NCBI GenBank assembly: GCA_043775075.1
Contig: JAYVSS010000173.1
Span: 1 to 14,205 of the forward strand
Origin: JANLQX01 sp043775075
GTDB lineage: Bacteria; Actinomycetota; Acidimicrobiia; Acidimicrobiales; JANYDT01
Length of the DNA: 14,205 bases
Direction: 5' to 3'
Part shown: positions 1 to 6,773 of the stretch, piece by piece
How the letters are laid out: every line of letters begins with the position of its first letter
How positions within the stretch are numbered: the stretch's first letter is position 1
Notes under the pieces: model-generated
The model's input: only the letters and a program-made list of their open reading frames with translations
What the model was told of the DNA's origin: nothing
Databases searched by the model: none
Made by a program: the position numbers and the translations under genes

Positions 1-42
1 TGCCCTGTCAACGTGGCTATTCCCCCGACGAAGGGCCGTTTG

Positions 43-870
43 ATGAGCATCGCAGTGGTCCGTCAGACCGGTCCCCTGCCCAGCCAGCCGCTTATTGCCA
101 GCGCGGTTCTTCGAGAGCTGACCAACGACGGCGGCGCCGAGCTCACCCAACTCGTCGAGATCGATCCGGCGCTCACGGCGGCGATCATGCATGCCGCCAA
201 TGCTCCCCACCTTCGCCAGATGCGGCGGGTGTCTACAGTTCGCCAGGCCATGGTCATCCTCGGCTCGTCAGCGGTTGAGTCGATCGCCGCCTGCCGTACT
301 GCGGCCCTGGTTCTCGGACCCGGCGACGTTGGCTGCCCTGAGGGATTTTGGGTTCGATCGGTGGCGACGGCGGCAGCGAGTGCCGTGGTTGCTGACGCGC
401 TCGGCGTGAACGCCGACGAAGCCTTCACCGCCGGCCTCCTCCACGATCTCGGTGACCTCATTCTGTTTCGTTCGGACCCGAAAATGCACGGCGACGTAGC
501 CGCTCGCTTGGTGACGGGCAATCGTTCGCTTCTCGAACAAGAGCAGGTTCTCTTCGGTCGAAATCACACCGACGTTGGTGCCGACCAGTTGGAACGCTGG
601 TTCTTTCCGGATCGCCTCGTCCGCGCCGTCCGCTGGCATCACGCCAGCCCCGAGGCACTTACCGATGGCTTGGCCCGCGCCGTGTGGGGCGGTCAGAGGC
701 TCGGAACGGTGGTTGTCGGCGCCGAGACTCCGGGACCGCGGCCCGAATTCTCTTCGCCGGCTGCAGCGCTCAAGGCGCTCGGCCTGGCGAGCGAGAGCCC
801 TGAACGGATCCTCGGCGATATTGACCGGCGGGTTAACCGCATCGTGAAACTCGCGGGGCAGACGCCGTGA
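43..870 (+). CDS. HDOD-domain signalling protein
   Basis: A 275-residue protein made almost entirely of one HDOD domain, a catalytically degenerate relative of HD phosphohydrolases found in bacterial signalling proteins. Visible family marks are the N-terminal helical part (LPSQPLIASAVLREL, then VEIDPALTAAIMHAANAP), the HD-like segment GLLHDLGDLILF and the C-terminal stretch with LVRAVRWHHA. No membrane segment or output domain is seen, so it probably works in the cytoplasm as a protein-interaction or regulatory module; its partner is unknown. The ATG at 43 is chosen because AAGGG lies at 31-35, seven bases upstream; a GTG at 13 in the same frame would add ten residues without a good ribosome site. 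The stop overlaps the start of the next gene by four bases, which implies co-translation with the diguanylate cyclase. The family call is firm, the biological role is inferred. Confidence 0.85.
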   Translation: MSIAVVRQTGPLPSQPLIASAVLRELTNDGGAELTQLVEIDPALTAAIMHAANAPHLRQMRRVSTVRQAMVILGSSAVESIAACRTAALVLGPGDVGCPEGFWVRSVATAAASAVVADALGVNADEAFTAGLLHDLGDLILFRSDPKMHGDVAARLVTGNRSLLEQEQVLFGRNHTDVGADQLERWFFPDRLVRAVRWHHASPEALTDGLARAVWGGQRLGTVVVGAETPGPRPEFSSPAAALKALGLASESPERILGDIDRRVNRIVKLAGQTP

Positions 871-2315
871 GCCTGACTAAATACTCACCGCGTCCGTCGG
901 TCGCCCCCAATCGGGGCGCGGTGTCGATGCCGTTGCGCCTGGGCAGCGCTTCGCGTGCGCTTGCCGATCTCGATCGCAGCCAAGCCGGAGCGCTGACATC
1001 GCTCCAGGACCCGGCCTCGGATCACGGTGCCATGCTGACCGCGTTGCTCGTTTCGAATACCCTTTTAGAGCTCTCCAAACTCGGCGCCGCTCGCCTCAGC
1101 CTGTCCGCATTTGCCGACGCCGCGGTGTCCACGTTTGCCCAGTGTGCGCCGATCGACGGCTCAGTCCTCGTCTTCGAGGTGCCCGACCTTGCGCCGGTGT
1201 GCTCCTCAACAGGCAACTGGCCGGGGCCCGACCACGACGAGGTGTTCGAGCGTGCCGAATTAGCCGGTTCGCAGGACTTTCTCACCGCCCCGATCTTCGG
1301 ATCGGATCCTGGCATCCCCATTGGTTTTCTCGGGATCGCCGGTTCGCCGACCTCGCTCGTCGAGGCTGGGTTTCTCCCGCTTGCGGCCGACCAGCTGTCT
1401 TCGATGCTCGGAGTATTGGCCGACGCCGAACGACTCCGACGCGCTGCTGCCACCACGGAGACGCTTGCCCTTATTGGATCTATTTCGGACAATTACGAAG
1501 AGGATGACCTCAACGAAATCGCCCTTAAACTTGCGTCACTCCCGGGCGCTAAGGCGGCCAGCCTCTTGGTGGAATTCCCTCGCTTTGGTGGCCCCATGTT
1601 GATCGAATCTAGTCCGACTACCACGATGCCAATCGATGAGTTCACCTCGCAGCGTATTGGTCCAGTCGACCGGGACGGCTCGCTCAGCCTCACTGTGTAT
1701 TGGGGCCCATCGGGGGCCCCTTCGGACTCGAAGTTCGAATCGATCGCCGACCGGCTGTGGACAGCGCTCGGCCGGGTGGAACAAACCGCTCGGCTGCTGG
1801 CCGAGGTAGAGACCGACGAACTCACCGGGGTGGGAAATCGTCGCCGGGCGTCGCGAGCATTAACTCAGGCGACCGCCCGGGCGAAGCGAACGGGCGAGGC
1901 CTATGCCGTTTTCATGATGGATCTGGACAAATTCAAATCGGTCAACGACACCTACGGGCACGAGATCGGCGATCAGGTCCTGAAGTCATTCGCTGCGGCC
2001 ATTGAAGATGTCATCCGCGGCTATGACGTGGCGGCCCGTTGGGGGGGCGAAGAGTTTCTGATCGTGTGTCCGTCAACCAATGCCTACGGGGCCGAAGCGC
2101 TCGCTCGGCGTCTGCTGGAAAAGACCCCGGAGCGTTGCGCCAACGTGCTGCCAGAAGACCACCGTCAGACGGTTTCAATCGGCATCGCCGTGTGTGAAAA
2201 TGCCGCTACCGATTCACTCGAGCTTGTTCGCAAAGCGGACGCTGCGATGTATCAAGCCAAAACCACCGGCCGCAATCGGTACGTCGTGGCGAGTTCGGCT
2301 CCCCTCATCCGGTAG
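867..2315 (+). CDS. Diguanylate cyclase with GAF-like sensory region and GGEEF active site
   Basis: A 482-residue cytoplasmic protein expected to make cyclic di-GMP from two GTP. The C-terminal GGDEF domain spans about residues 313-478: DELTGVGNRR opens it, FMMDLDKFKSVND holds the metal-binding Asp, and GGEEF at 393-397 is the active-site loop. The inhibitory site RxxD is intact as RGYD at 384-387, exactly five residues before GGEEF, so product feedback is likely. Residues about 55-290 look like one or two GAF-type sensory folds with no transmembrane helix; the ligand cannot be read from sequence. The GTG start sits in a GTGA overlap with the HDOD gene, a translational-coupling arrangement; internal ATG codons at 927 and 1032 are less likely starts. 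Seven consecutive G bases (2041-2047) encode part of the active-site loop. Cyclase activity is well supported, the signal and target are not known. Confidence 0.9.
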   Translation: MSLTKYSPRPSVAPNRGAVSMPLRLGSASRALADLDRSQAGALTSLQDPASDHGAMLTALLVSNTLLELSKLGAARLSLSAFADAAVSTFAQCAPIDGSVLVFEVPDLAPVCSSTGNWPGPDHDEVFERAELAGSQDFLTAPIFGSDPGIPIGFLGIAGSPTSLVEAGFLPLAADQLSSMLGVLADAERLRRAAATTETLALIGSISDNYEEDDLNEIALKLASLPGAKAASLLVEFPRFGGPMLIESSPTTTMPIDEFTSQRIGPVDRDGSLSLTVYWGPSGAPSDSKFESIADRLWTALGRVEQTARLLAEVETDELTGVGNRRRASRALTQATARAKRTGEAYAVFMMDLDKFKSVNDTYGHEIGDQVLKSFAAAIEDVIRGYDVAARWGGEEFLIVCPSTNAYGAEALARRLLEKTPERCANVLPEDHRQTVSIGIAVCENAATDSLELVRKADAAMYQAKTTGRNRYVVASSAPLIR

Positions 2316-2346
2316 ACGGTCAACCGATCGCCACGAGGACCTGCTA

Positions 2347-2515
2347 CTACGAGTCTATGGTGAAAGGTTTCGTCAGGACCCACCAGATAATTGGCGCCAA
2401 AGCTGCGTCATCGGTTGTGCAAGTTGATGCTGCTTGCATCTTGCCCCGCTTGGCGAAGTACTCGACGTATCAAGAGGCGCATCACTCGATCGTTGTCGAC
2501 GATGAGGAATTTCAC
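2347..2515 (-). pseudogene. Remnant of a CheY-like response regulator receiver domain
   Basis: Reading the minus strand from a GTG at 2515 gives VKFLIVDNDRVMRLLIRRVL followed by RQAG, a very good match to strand 1 and helix 1 of a CheY-like receiver domain, including the acidic pocket. The frame stops at 2408 after 35 codons, before the phosphoacceptor Asp could occur. Further on, in another frame, 2376-2359 encode LTKPFT, which resembles the conserved Lys-Pro near the end of receiver domains; that frame stops at 2347. About 60 bases separate the two pieces where an intact domain would need roughly 230, so an internal deletion plus frameshift is the simplest reading. It lies 31 bases downstream of the sigma-factor stop, on the same strand, as if once an operon partner. 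The N-terminal match is strong; the LTKPF piece could be chance. Confidence 0.55.
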
Positions 2516-2546
2516 GACGTGCTTTGGTGGGAATGGCCCGGACCGC

Positions 2547-3440
2547 TTAGGCGGTGGCGGTACCTCGGGAAGTGCCGACCTCGTCGGTCCATTGCGACGA
2601 ACGGACGAGGCGGCTGCGAAAGTCCGACGTGGCGGCCACCGCGGCGCAGTAGGCACTACGACGGCGCTGGGCCACGCCGGTTTCAACCGGAGCGCCTTCG
2701 AGCGCCTCGCCGGTGGCGGAACGGATTGCTTCGGCCATGAGCGAAAGGGCTTCGGAGCGCATATGGGAGATCCGGGACTCCGTGACCCCGAGTTCCTGAG
2801 CCAGTTCGGCCATAGGACGCTCTTCGATGAAGTAGCCGACGATGACGTGGCGAAGGCGCTCGGGAAGATTGGCGACGGCATCTCGCACATAAGCCTGTGA
2901 CTCACGGCGCTCAAGTTGCTCGGCCGGGTCCAGGTGGTCCTGATGCATGGCGAGAACGTCGAGCGGATTGCGGTTGGTGTCGGTGGGTGCGCCGTCCAGG
3001 CTGAGCACAGTGGCCCGGTGGACATCGGCTTTCAGGCGATGAAGTTGGCCCTTGCTGGCGCCGGCCGACCGTTCGACCTCTTCGGGGGTCGGCGCCCGGC
3101 CAAGTTTGCCAGCGAGAGCCTCCGACGCCGCTTCGAGATGACGGGCCTGCTGGCGGACACCGCGAGACGCCCAGTCCTTCGAGCGCAGCTCATCGAGCAG
3201 TGCACCCTGAATGCGGACCCGAGCGAAGGTGGCGAACTTCGCTTCACGGGTGGAATCGAACGCCCGCACCGCTTGCAACAACCCAAGCATTGCCGCCGAG
3301 TTCAAGTCATTGCGTTGAATATAATTCGGGACACGCCGGAGGAGGTCATTGACCATAAATCCAACGAGTGGAAGATGTTCGTGCAATAGGGCATCCTGCT
3401 CTGCTGTTAGGGCAGGAGTGGCAGTCCTTGGTGTGGTCAT
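2547..3440 (-). CDS. RNA polymerase sigma factor, FliA/WhiG (sigma-28) family
   Basis: A 297-residue alternative sigma factor. Region 2 (about residues 19-92) includes LPLVGFMVNDLLRRVPNY, DLNSAAMLGLLQAVRAFD and the family-typical FARVRIQGALLDELRSKDW; region 3 follows with LGRAPTPEEVERSAGAS; region 4 (about 192-244) has LPERLRHVIVGYFIEERP and the helix-turn-helix MAELAQELGVTESRISHMR. FliA homologues direct flagellar and chemotaxis genes, while WhiG acts in spore development; the HDOD and GGDEF neighbours and the CheY remnant favour motility, but no flagellar gene is in the window. A tail of about 53 residues beyond region 4, rich in Arg, Ser and Ala, is longer than usual and may reflect loss of an older stop. 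The ATG at 3440 is preferred; an in-frame TTG at 3473 would add 11 residues. Neither has a clear ribosome site. Confidence 0.88.
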   Translation of the reverse strand: MTTPRTATPALTAEQDALLHEHLPLVGFMVNDLLRRVPNYIQRNDLNSAAMLGLLQAVRAFDSTREAKFATFARVRIQGALLDELRSKDWASRGVRQQARHLEAASEALAGKLGRAPTPEEVERSAGASKGQLHRLKADVHRATVLSLDGAPTDTNRNPLDVLAMHQDHLDPAEQLERRESQAYVRDAVANLPERLRHVIVGYFIEERPMAELAQELGVTESRISHMRSEALSLMAEAIRSATGEALEGAPVETGVAQRRRSAYCAAVAATSDFRSRLVRSSQWTDEVGTSRGTATA

Positions 3441-3491
3441 GCCAAGTGCTTCGGTGCGCAATCGGTCGTACAAAAGATGATGGGCGCACTC

Positions 3492-3568
3492 TTGAGTATC
3501 TATTGAGAGCGTCTTGATTCTCTTTGAATCTCGTCAATTAATTCTTGATAGTTCCTTGATTTTCTTGA
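3492..3568. promoter_or_regulatory. Helically phased TTGA array in the sigma factor/lysA divergent region
   Basis: TTGA occurs at 3492, 3503, 3514, 3524, 3545, 3556 and 3565, and its reverse complement TCAA fills the gap at 3534. The steps are 11, 11, 10, 10, 11, 11 and 9 bases, close to one DNA turn each, so all copies face one side of the helix. Most copies are flanked as CTTGA(T/G). The region is AT-rich in a GC-rich genome and lies between divergent genes, as expected of a control region. It could be a cooperative regulator-binding array or intrinsically curved DNA. Some copies also serve as plausible -35 elements, for example TTGATT at 3514 with ATTAAT at 3537. The binding protein is unknown. 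Confidence 0.55.
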
Positions 3569-3593
3569 GAAATCGAAATCGGCCCCCTCGCCC

Positions 3594-3599
3594 TAGGCT
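3594..3599 (+). promoter_or_regulatory. Putative -10 element (TAGGCT) of lysA
   Basis: TAGGCT fits the actinobacterial TANNNT -10 pattern and ends nine bases before the lysA ATG. No Shine-Dalgarno is present in those nine bases, so the transcript would be leaderless or nearly so. The same hexamer occurs at the same distance from the hom start codon at 7861. No convincing -35 hexamer stands at 17-18 bases; the nearest TTGA copy (3565) is too far upstream for normal spacing. Confidence 0.4.
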
Positions 3600-3608
3600 C
3601 TTGGCATC

Positions 3609-4892
3609 ATGGCCGCGCCGATTTCGCATCACCTTCTTTCGCTCACCACCACCTTCGCTGAGGACGGTTCCACCCTTATTGGCGGTCGGGACCTCGTTGG
3701 TCTGGCCGAGGAGTTCGGGACCCCGCTTTTCGTCTACGACGAGTACCACCTCCGCCGCCGGTGTCAAGATGCCGTGTGGGCGTTCGGCCACGGCGTGGCC
3801 TACGCATCGAAGGCTTTCCTCTGCGCGGCGATGGCCAAGCTCGCCCACGACGAGGGGATGCACCTCGACGTAGCGTCGGCCGGCGAAGCGTTTGTCGCCC
3901 TGCGCGCCGGAGTACCGGCGAATCGGTTAGTCATGCACGGCAACAACAAGTCCACGGCGGAGCTCACCTACGCGTTGGAGCGGGGGATCGGCCGGATCGT
4001 TGTGGACTCGTTCGACGAACTCGATCGCCTGGCCCGGCTCGCCGGATTTGGCCATCCCCGTCCCAAGGTGTTGCTTCGCCTCACCCCCGGCGTTGAAGCG
4101 CACACCCACGAATTCATCGCCACCGGCCATGAAGACGTGAAGTTCGGATTTTCTATCAAGTCGGGGGCGGCGGCCGAGGCGGTGGCGCGATGCCGGGCTG
4201 AGGGCAGCGGCGTGGAGCTGGTGGGCGTGCATGCTCACGTCGGGTCGCAGGTGTTTGCCGTCGATTCGTTCGTCAAGGTGGTGGAGGCCATTGCCCCGTT
4301 CTTCAACCCGCTGGGACTGCCCGAGCTCGTCGTCGGTGGCGGCCTCGGCGTACCGTATCTGCAGGACGACGACGCTCCGACAATTGGCGAGTGGGGCGAG
4401 GCCATCAAACGGGCGGCGCATGAAGCGGGAGTGCCGAGCAGCGTTCGGGTCAGTGGAGAACCCGGTCGGGCCATCGTGGCGGCGGCCGCGGTCACGTTGT
4501 ACCGGGTGGGCACCATCAAAGACCTGCCTGACATTCGAACGTATGTTGCGGTAGACGGCGGAATGAGCGACAATCCGCGCCCCGCGCTCTACGGGGCCGG
4601 GTATGAGGCGTTTCTGCCCCGCAATGGCCTCGCCGAACGAAGCAAGGCGATCCGTTTGGTGGGAAAGCACTGCGAAACCGGAGACATCCTCATTCCCGAG
4701 GCCTGGGTTCCCGACGATCTCACCGTAGGTGACATTCTGTGCACCCCCGTCACCGGGGCATACGGTCACTCCATGGCCTCGAACTACAACAAGGTGCCCC
4801 GCCCGGCGGTGGTGTTCGTGCACGATGGCTTGGCTCGAGTTGTGGTCCGTCGAGAAACATATGAGGACTTACTAAGGTTCGATTCGCTGTAG
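3609..4892 (+). CDS. lysA: Diaminopimelate decarboxylase
   Basis: This PLP enzyme of fold type III converts meso-diaminopimelate to L-lysine and CO2, the last step of bacterial lysine synthesis, in the cytoplasm. The 427-residue length is normal. The Schiff-base lysine is K68 in YASKAF. LDVASAGE follows, HAHVGSQ lies at 208-214, the glycine-rich phosphate site is VVGGGLGVP, GEPGRA is near 283, and CETGD near 355 provides the active-site Cys contributed across the dimer. Near the end SMASNYNKVPRP is typical. Ornithine-type decarboxylases share the fold, but the CETGD form and the hom-thrC neighbourhood point to LysA. The start at 3609 is the first ATG of the frame and gives the usual N-terminus. 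It has no ribosome site and is preceded by TAGGCT and the phased TTGA array. In many actinobacteria argS lies upstream and hom directly downstream; here a secretion module intervenes. Confidence 0.95.
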   Translation: MAAPISHHLLSLTTTFAEDGSTLIGGRDLVGLAEEFGTPLFVYDEYHLRRRCQDAVWAFGHGVAYASKAFLCAAMAKLAHDEGMHLDVASAGEAFVALRAGVPANRLVMHGNNKSTAELTYALERGIGRIVVDSFDELDRLARLAGFGHPRPKVLLRLTPGVEAHTHEFIATGHEDVKFGFSIKSGAAAEAVARCRAEGSGVELVGVHAHVGSQVFAVDSFVKVVEAIAPFFNPLGLPELVVGGGLGVPYLQDDDAPTIGEWGEAIKRAAHEAGVPSSVRVSGEPGRAIVAAAAVTLYRVGTIKDLPDIRTYVAVDGGMSDNPRPALYGAGYEAFLPRNGLAERSKAIRLVGKHCETGDILIPEAWVPDDLTVGDILCTPVTGAYGHSMASNYNKVPRPAVVFVHDGLARVVVRRETYEDLLRFDSL

Positions 4893-4900
4893 AGCCCGAG

Positions 4901-4916
4901 TGGGCCGTTTGGCCCA
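4901..4916 (+). terminator. Short hairpin just after lysA, possible terminator
   Basis: TGGGCC, a GTTT loop and GGCCCA form a perfect six-base-pair hairpin starting eight bases after the lysA stop. It is not followed by a T run, so it is at best a weak intrinsic terminator or an RNA 3-prime-end stabiliser; Rho-dependent ending is equally possible. Confidence 0.3.
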
Positions 4917-5057
4917 GAATTACCTGGTCAAACTCCGTAATCGGAGAGGTTTGGGTGGGCCATTCAACTCAAACCCATCAGGACTCCTCAGGTCCTCTCT
5001 AGCTCAATGTCGAAGGAGTTGGCGCAGTATCCACCCCTCCAACATAAGGACCCCTCC
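4917..5057 (+). other. Leader region of the secretion module with small hairpins and a ribosome site
   Basis: This 141-base non-coding stretch separates lysA from the first secreted-protein gene and should hold its promoter, although no clear -35/-10 pair stands out. It holds two more small inverted repeats: CTCCG/CGGAG around TAAT (4933-4946), flanked by AAAC and GTTT that could extend the stem with a bulge, and AGGAC/GTCCT around seven bases (4980-4996). AAGGA at 5046-5050, seven bases before the ATG at 5058, is a good Shine-Dalgarno and fixes that start. Confidence 0.35.
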
Positions 5058-5519
5058 ATGTCCCGCAAGCTTTCCCGCAATACTCGTCGCGCCGTCGTTG
5101 CGGCACTTCTTGGCCTCACGGTCGGTGGCGGAATCCTCGCCTCCGCCGCCAGCCTCGCCGTCACCGGCAACACCCTCGGCGCCGGCACCACGCTCATCGC
5201 CAGCTGCGACACCGACGGCGTCGCGCTGAAGTACGGACACACGTACGTTGCTGCAGCTGTCAACCCCATCCCCCAGGGTCCGGGCGCGTACCGTACGAGC
5301 TCCGTCACCGTTAGCGGCATCGCTCCGGCCTGTGTCGGCAAGGCCATTTCAATCACGCTGAAGGACTCGCTTGGGGCCCCGCTCGGTAACGGCACCGTCG
5401 CGGCGATCCCGGTCGGCGTGCCGATCACTGCCGACTCGACGGTCACGGTCAACTTCGCTGGTCCGGCATTCATTGACGCCACCGCCGTCGTCGGCGCTGC
5501 TGTCGTCATCGCTGACTGA
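5058..5519 (+). CDS. Small secreted protein with TasA/CalY-like N-terminus, paralogue 1
   Basis: A 153-residue predicted exported protein. The N-terminus is basic (MSRKLSRNTRR), followed by a hydrophobic core AVVAALLGLTVGGG and a small-residue cleavage region ILASAAS. After it comes LAVTGNTLGAGTTL, resembling the segment after the signal peptide in SipW-processed fibre proteins such as TasA and CalY (GGG, then N-T-x-x-AGT-L). The mature part has two cysteines, in LIASCDTDGV and in APACVGKA, likely one disulfide, and looks all-beta, with no anchor at its C-terminus. The ATG at 5058 follows AAGGA at 5046-5050; an earlier in-frame ATG at 5007 would place 17 residues ahead of the signal and lacks a ribosome site. 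It heads a run of four genes ending in a SipW-type signal peptidase. A structural, fibre or coat role is inferred; no enzyme motif is seen. Confidence 0.72.
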   Translation: MSRKLSRNTRRAVVAALLGLTVGGGILASAASLAVTGNTLGAGTTLIASCDTDGVALKYGHTYVAAAVNPIPQGPGAYRTSSVTVSGIAPACVGKAISITLKDSLGAPLGNGTVAAIPVGVPITADSTVTVNFAGPAFIDATAVVGAAVVIAD

Positions 5520-5531
5520 CGCTGAGGGCAT

Positions 5532-5957
5532 ATGCCCACCCGCCGCTTTCGGCGCTCGAGTAGTCGGGCGCTGATCGCCCTGACGCTCAGCGTCGGGGCG
5601 GTCGGCCTCGCCTTATCGAGCGCATCGAGCCTGACCCTCACCGGGAACAAGCTCGGCGCCGGCACCACGCTCATTGCCAGTTGCGACACCGACGGGGTGA
5701 CCGTGGCGTACACCAACGCCTATAACGCGCCAACCGGCCGTTACCGAACGTCGGCTGCGACCATTAAGGGCATCAACAACGCCTGCAATGGGAAGCGGCT
5801 CCAGATCACGGTCAAACGGTCAACCGGGGCGTCGCTCGGTGCCCGCACGATCGCTGTACTCACCCTTCCGGTGGGTACTACTTCAGCCACCGTGACCTAC
5901 GTGCCGATGCTTGATGCAGCCCTCATTACCGGCGCTGCAATTGTGATCGCTGGGTAG
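5532..5957 (+). CDS. Small secreted protein with TasA/CalY-like N-terminus, paralogue 2
   Basis: A 141-residue paralogue of the preceding protein, beginning 12 bases after its stop. The layout is the same: basic start (MPTRRFRRSSSR), hydrophobic core ALIALTLSVGAVGLAL, SSASSLTLTGNKLGAGTTL, then LIASCDTDGV and a second cysteine in NNACNGKR, and the C-terminus again ends ITGAAIVIAG-like (ATAVVGAAVVIAD in the first copy). The block around LGAGTTLIASCDTDG is the best conserved at both protein and DNA level; the middle differs more, with extra charged residues here. GAGG at 5524-5527 lies close before the ATG and is a short-spaced ribosome site. The pair probably arose by tandem duplication and may be two subunits of one extracellular structure. 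No function can be assigned from motifs. Confidence 0.7.
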   Translation: MPTRRFRRSSSRALIALTLSVGAVGLALSSASSLTLTGNKLGAGTTLIASCDTDGVTVAYTNAYNAPTGRYRTSAATIKGINNACNGKRLQITVKRSTGASLGARTIAVLTLPVGTTSATVTYVPMLDAALITGAAIVIAG

Positions 5958-5969
5958 CAGTAAGAGAAC

Positions 5970-5988
5970 GAGGGTTCCCCTCCGAAGG
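5970..5988 (+). promoter_or_regulatory. Hairpin abutting the ribosome site of the LamG-like gene
   Basis: GAGGG, a TTC loop and CCCTC form a perfect five-base-pair hairpin (5970-5982), followed at once by GAAGG (5984-5988), the Shine-Dalgarno eight bases before the ATG at 5997. Such a hairpin could set the level of the third gene relative to the two small proteins, by shielding the site or stopping RNA decay. Its effect is inferred only. Confidence 0.35.
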
Positions 5989-5996
5989 TTCCCGCT

Positions 5997-6773
5997 ATGA
6001 AGTGTGTGACAGCAACCGAACATCCTGTGATTGCGAGGCCTCCGCCAAACCGGAGGCCTCGCCGCCGCGTCCTCTGGGCGCTAGGGGCAATGGCCGTCTT
6101 GGCGAGCGCGGGAACGGCATTTGCCGCCAACATCGACGTGTCGAGCGAGGATGTCACCGTGAATATGGTGACCGCCAATAGCGGGGCACCGACTGTGTAT
6201 GCGTGGGACGATTTCGAGCGAACGGTGAATCCTCTCCAGGGGTCGAATTCGCCGAGTGCCAACCTGTGGAAACCCGAAGTCGGCAGCTGGCTCACCAACG
6301 GGACCACGGCGCAAGCCAGTTCCAGCAACGCCGATGCCAACACCTTGATCGACGCACCCGGCGTGGACGCATCCTTGGTGGTCACCATCACTCCCGTTGG
6401 TGGGAATCCGACCCCTGGCGTGACGTTCAACGACGACGGCACGGACAACATGCTGCTGCTCTACACCAAGGCCGCGGGCGGCACGCTGACCCTGTACACA
6501 TACTTTGGGCCGACGCGGGTGTTCCTCGCCGGAGCGACGGGGATTGGCCCACGGGCAACACCGTTCGAACTTAGAGTTACGTCCGTGGGGCCCGTGATCA
6601 CGGTGTTCGTGAACGGAACGCAGGTCATGACGGAGACGTTGGCGGGCGCCAACCTCTGCAAGTTCAAAGACATCGGCTGCGCGCCCAACGGCGGGCCCAA
6701 TGTGGGCTTTGGTCTCTGGGCCGATACCGACACGGTGTCGACGTTCAACGACTTTCGTATCGAGAGCGCATGA
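5997..6773 (+). CDS. Secreted LamG/concanavalin A-like protein
   Basis: A 258-residue predicted exported protein. A basic N-terminal stretch with RPPPNRRPRRR precedes a hydrophobic segment VLWALGAMAVLASAG and a cleavage region TAFAAN. The mature part begins near YAWDDFERTV, the usual entry of secreted concanavalin A/LamG-type beta-sandwich domains. It continues with LWKPEVGSW, alternating beta strands such as GTLTLYTYFGP, FELRVTSVGPVITVFVNGTQ, and a closing VGFGLWADTDTVSTFNDFRI. Such domains often bind glycans or other surface ligands; no hydrolase residues can be assigned. It has two cysteines near LCKFKDIGCAPN and a third close to the start in MKCVTA, before the signal segment. The ATG follows GAAGG at 5984-5988. 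The stop overlaps the signal-peptidase start by four bases (ATGA), implying co-translation, so it is probably a substrate of that peptidase. The fold call is moderately firm. Confidence 0.7.
   Translation: MKCVTATEHPVIARPPPNRRPRRRVLWALGAMAVLASAGTAFAANIDVSSEDVTVNMVTANSGAPTVYAWDDFERTVNPLQGSNSPSANLWKPEVGSWLTNGTTAQASSSNADANTLIDAPGVDASLVVTITPVGGNPTPGVTFNDDGTDNMLLLYTKAAGGTLTLYTYFGPTRVFLAGATGIGPRATPFELRVTSVGPVITVFVNGTQVMTETLAGANLCKFKDIGCAPNGGPNVGFGLWADTDTVSTFNDFRIESA

Noticed and set aside
2357..2900. Plus-strand open frames opposite the sigma-factor gene
   Set aside because: They overlap a well-supported sigma factor on the other strand and show no protein-family pattern.
3565..3599. Classic -35/-10 pair TTGAGA and TAGGCT for lysA
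   Set aside because: The 23-base spacer is too long for a standard promoter, so the two elements were listed separately.
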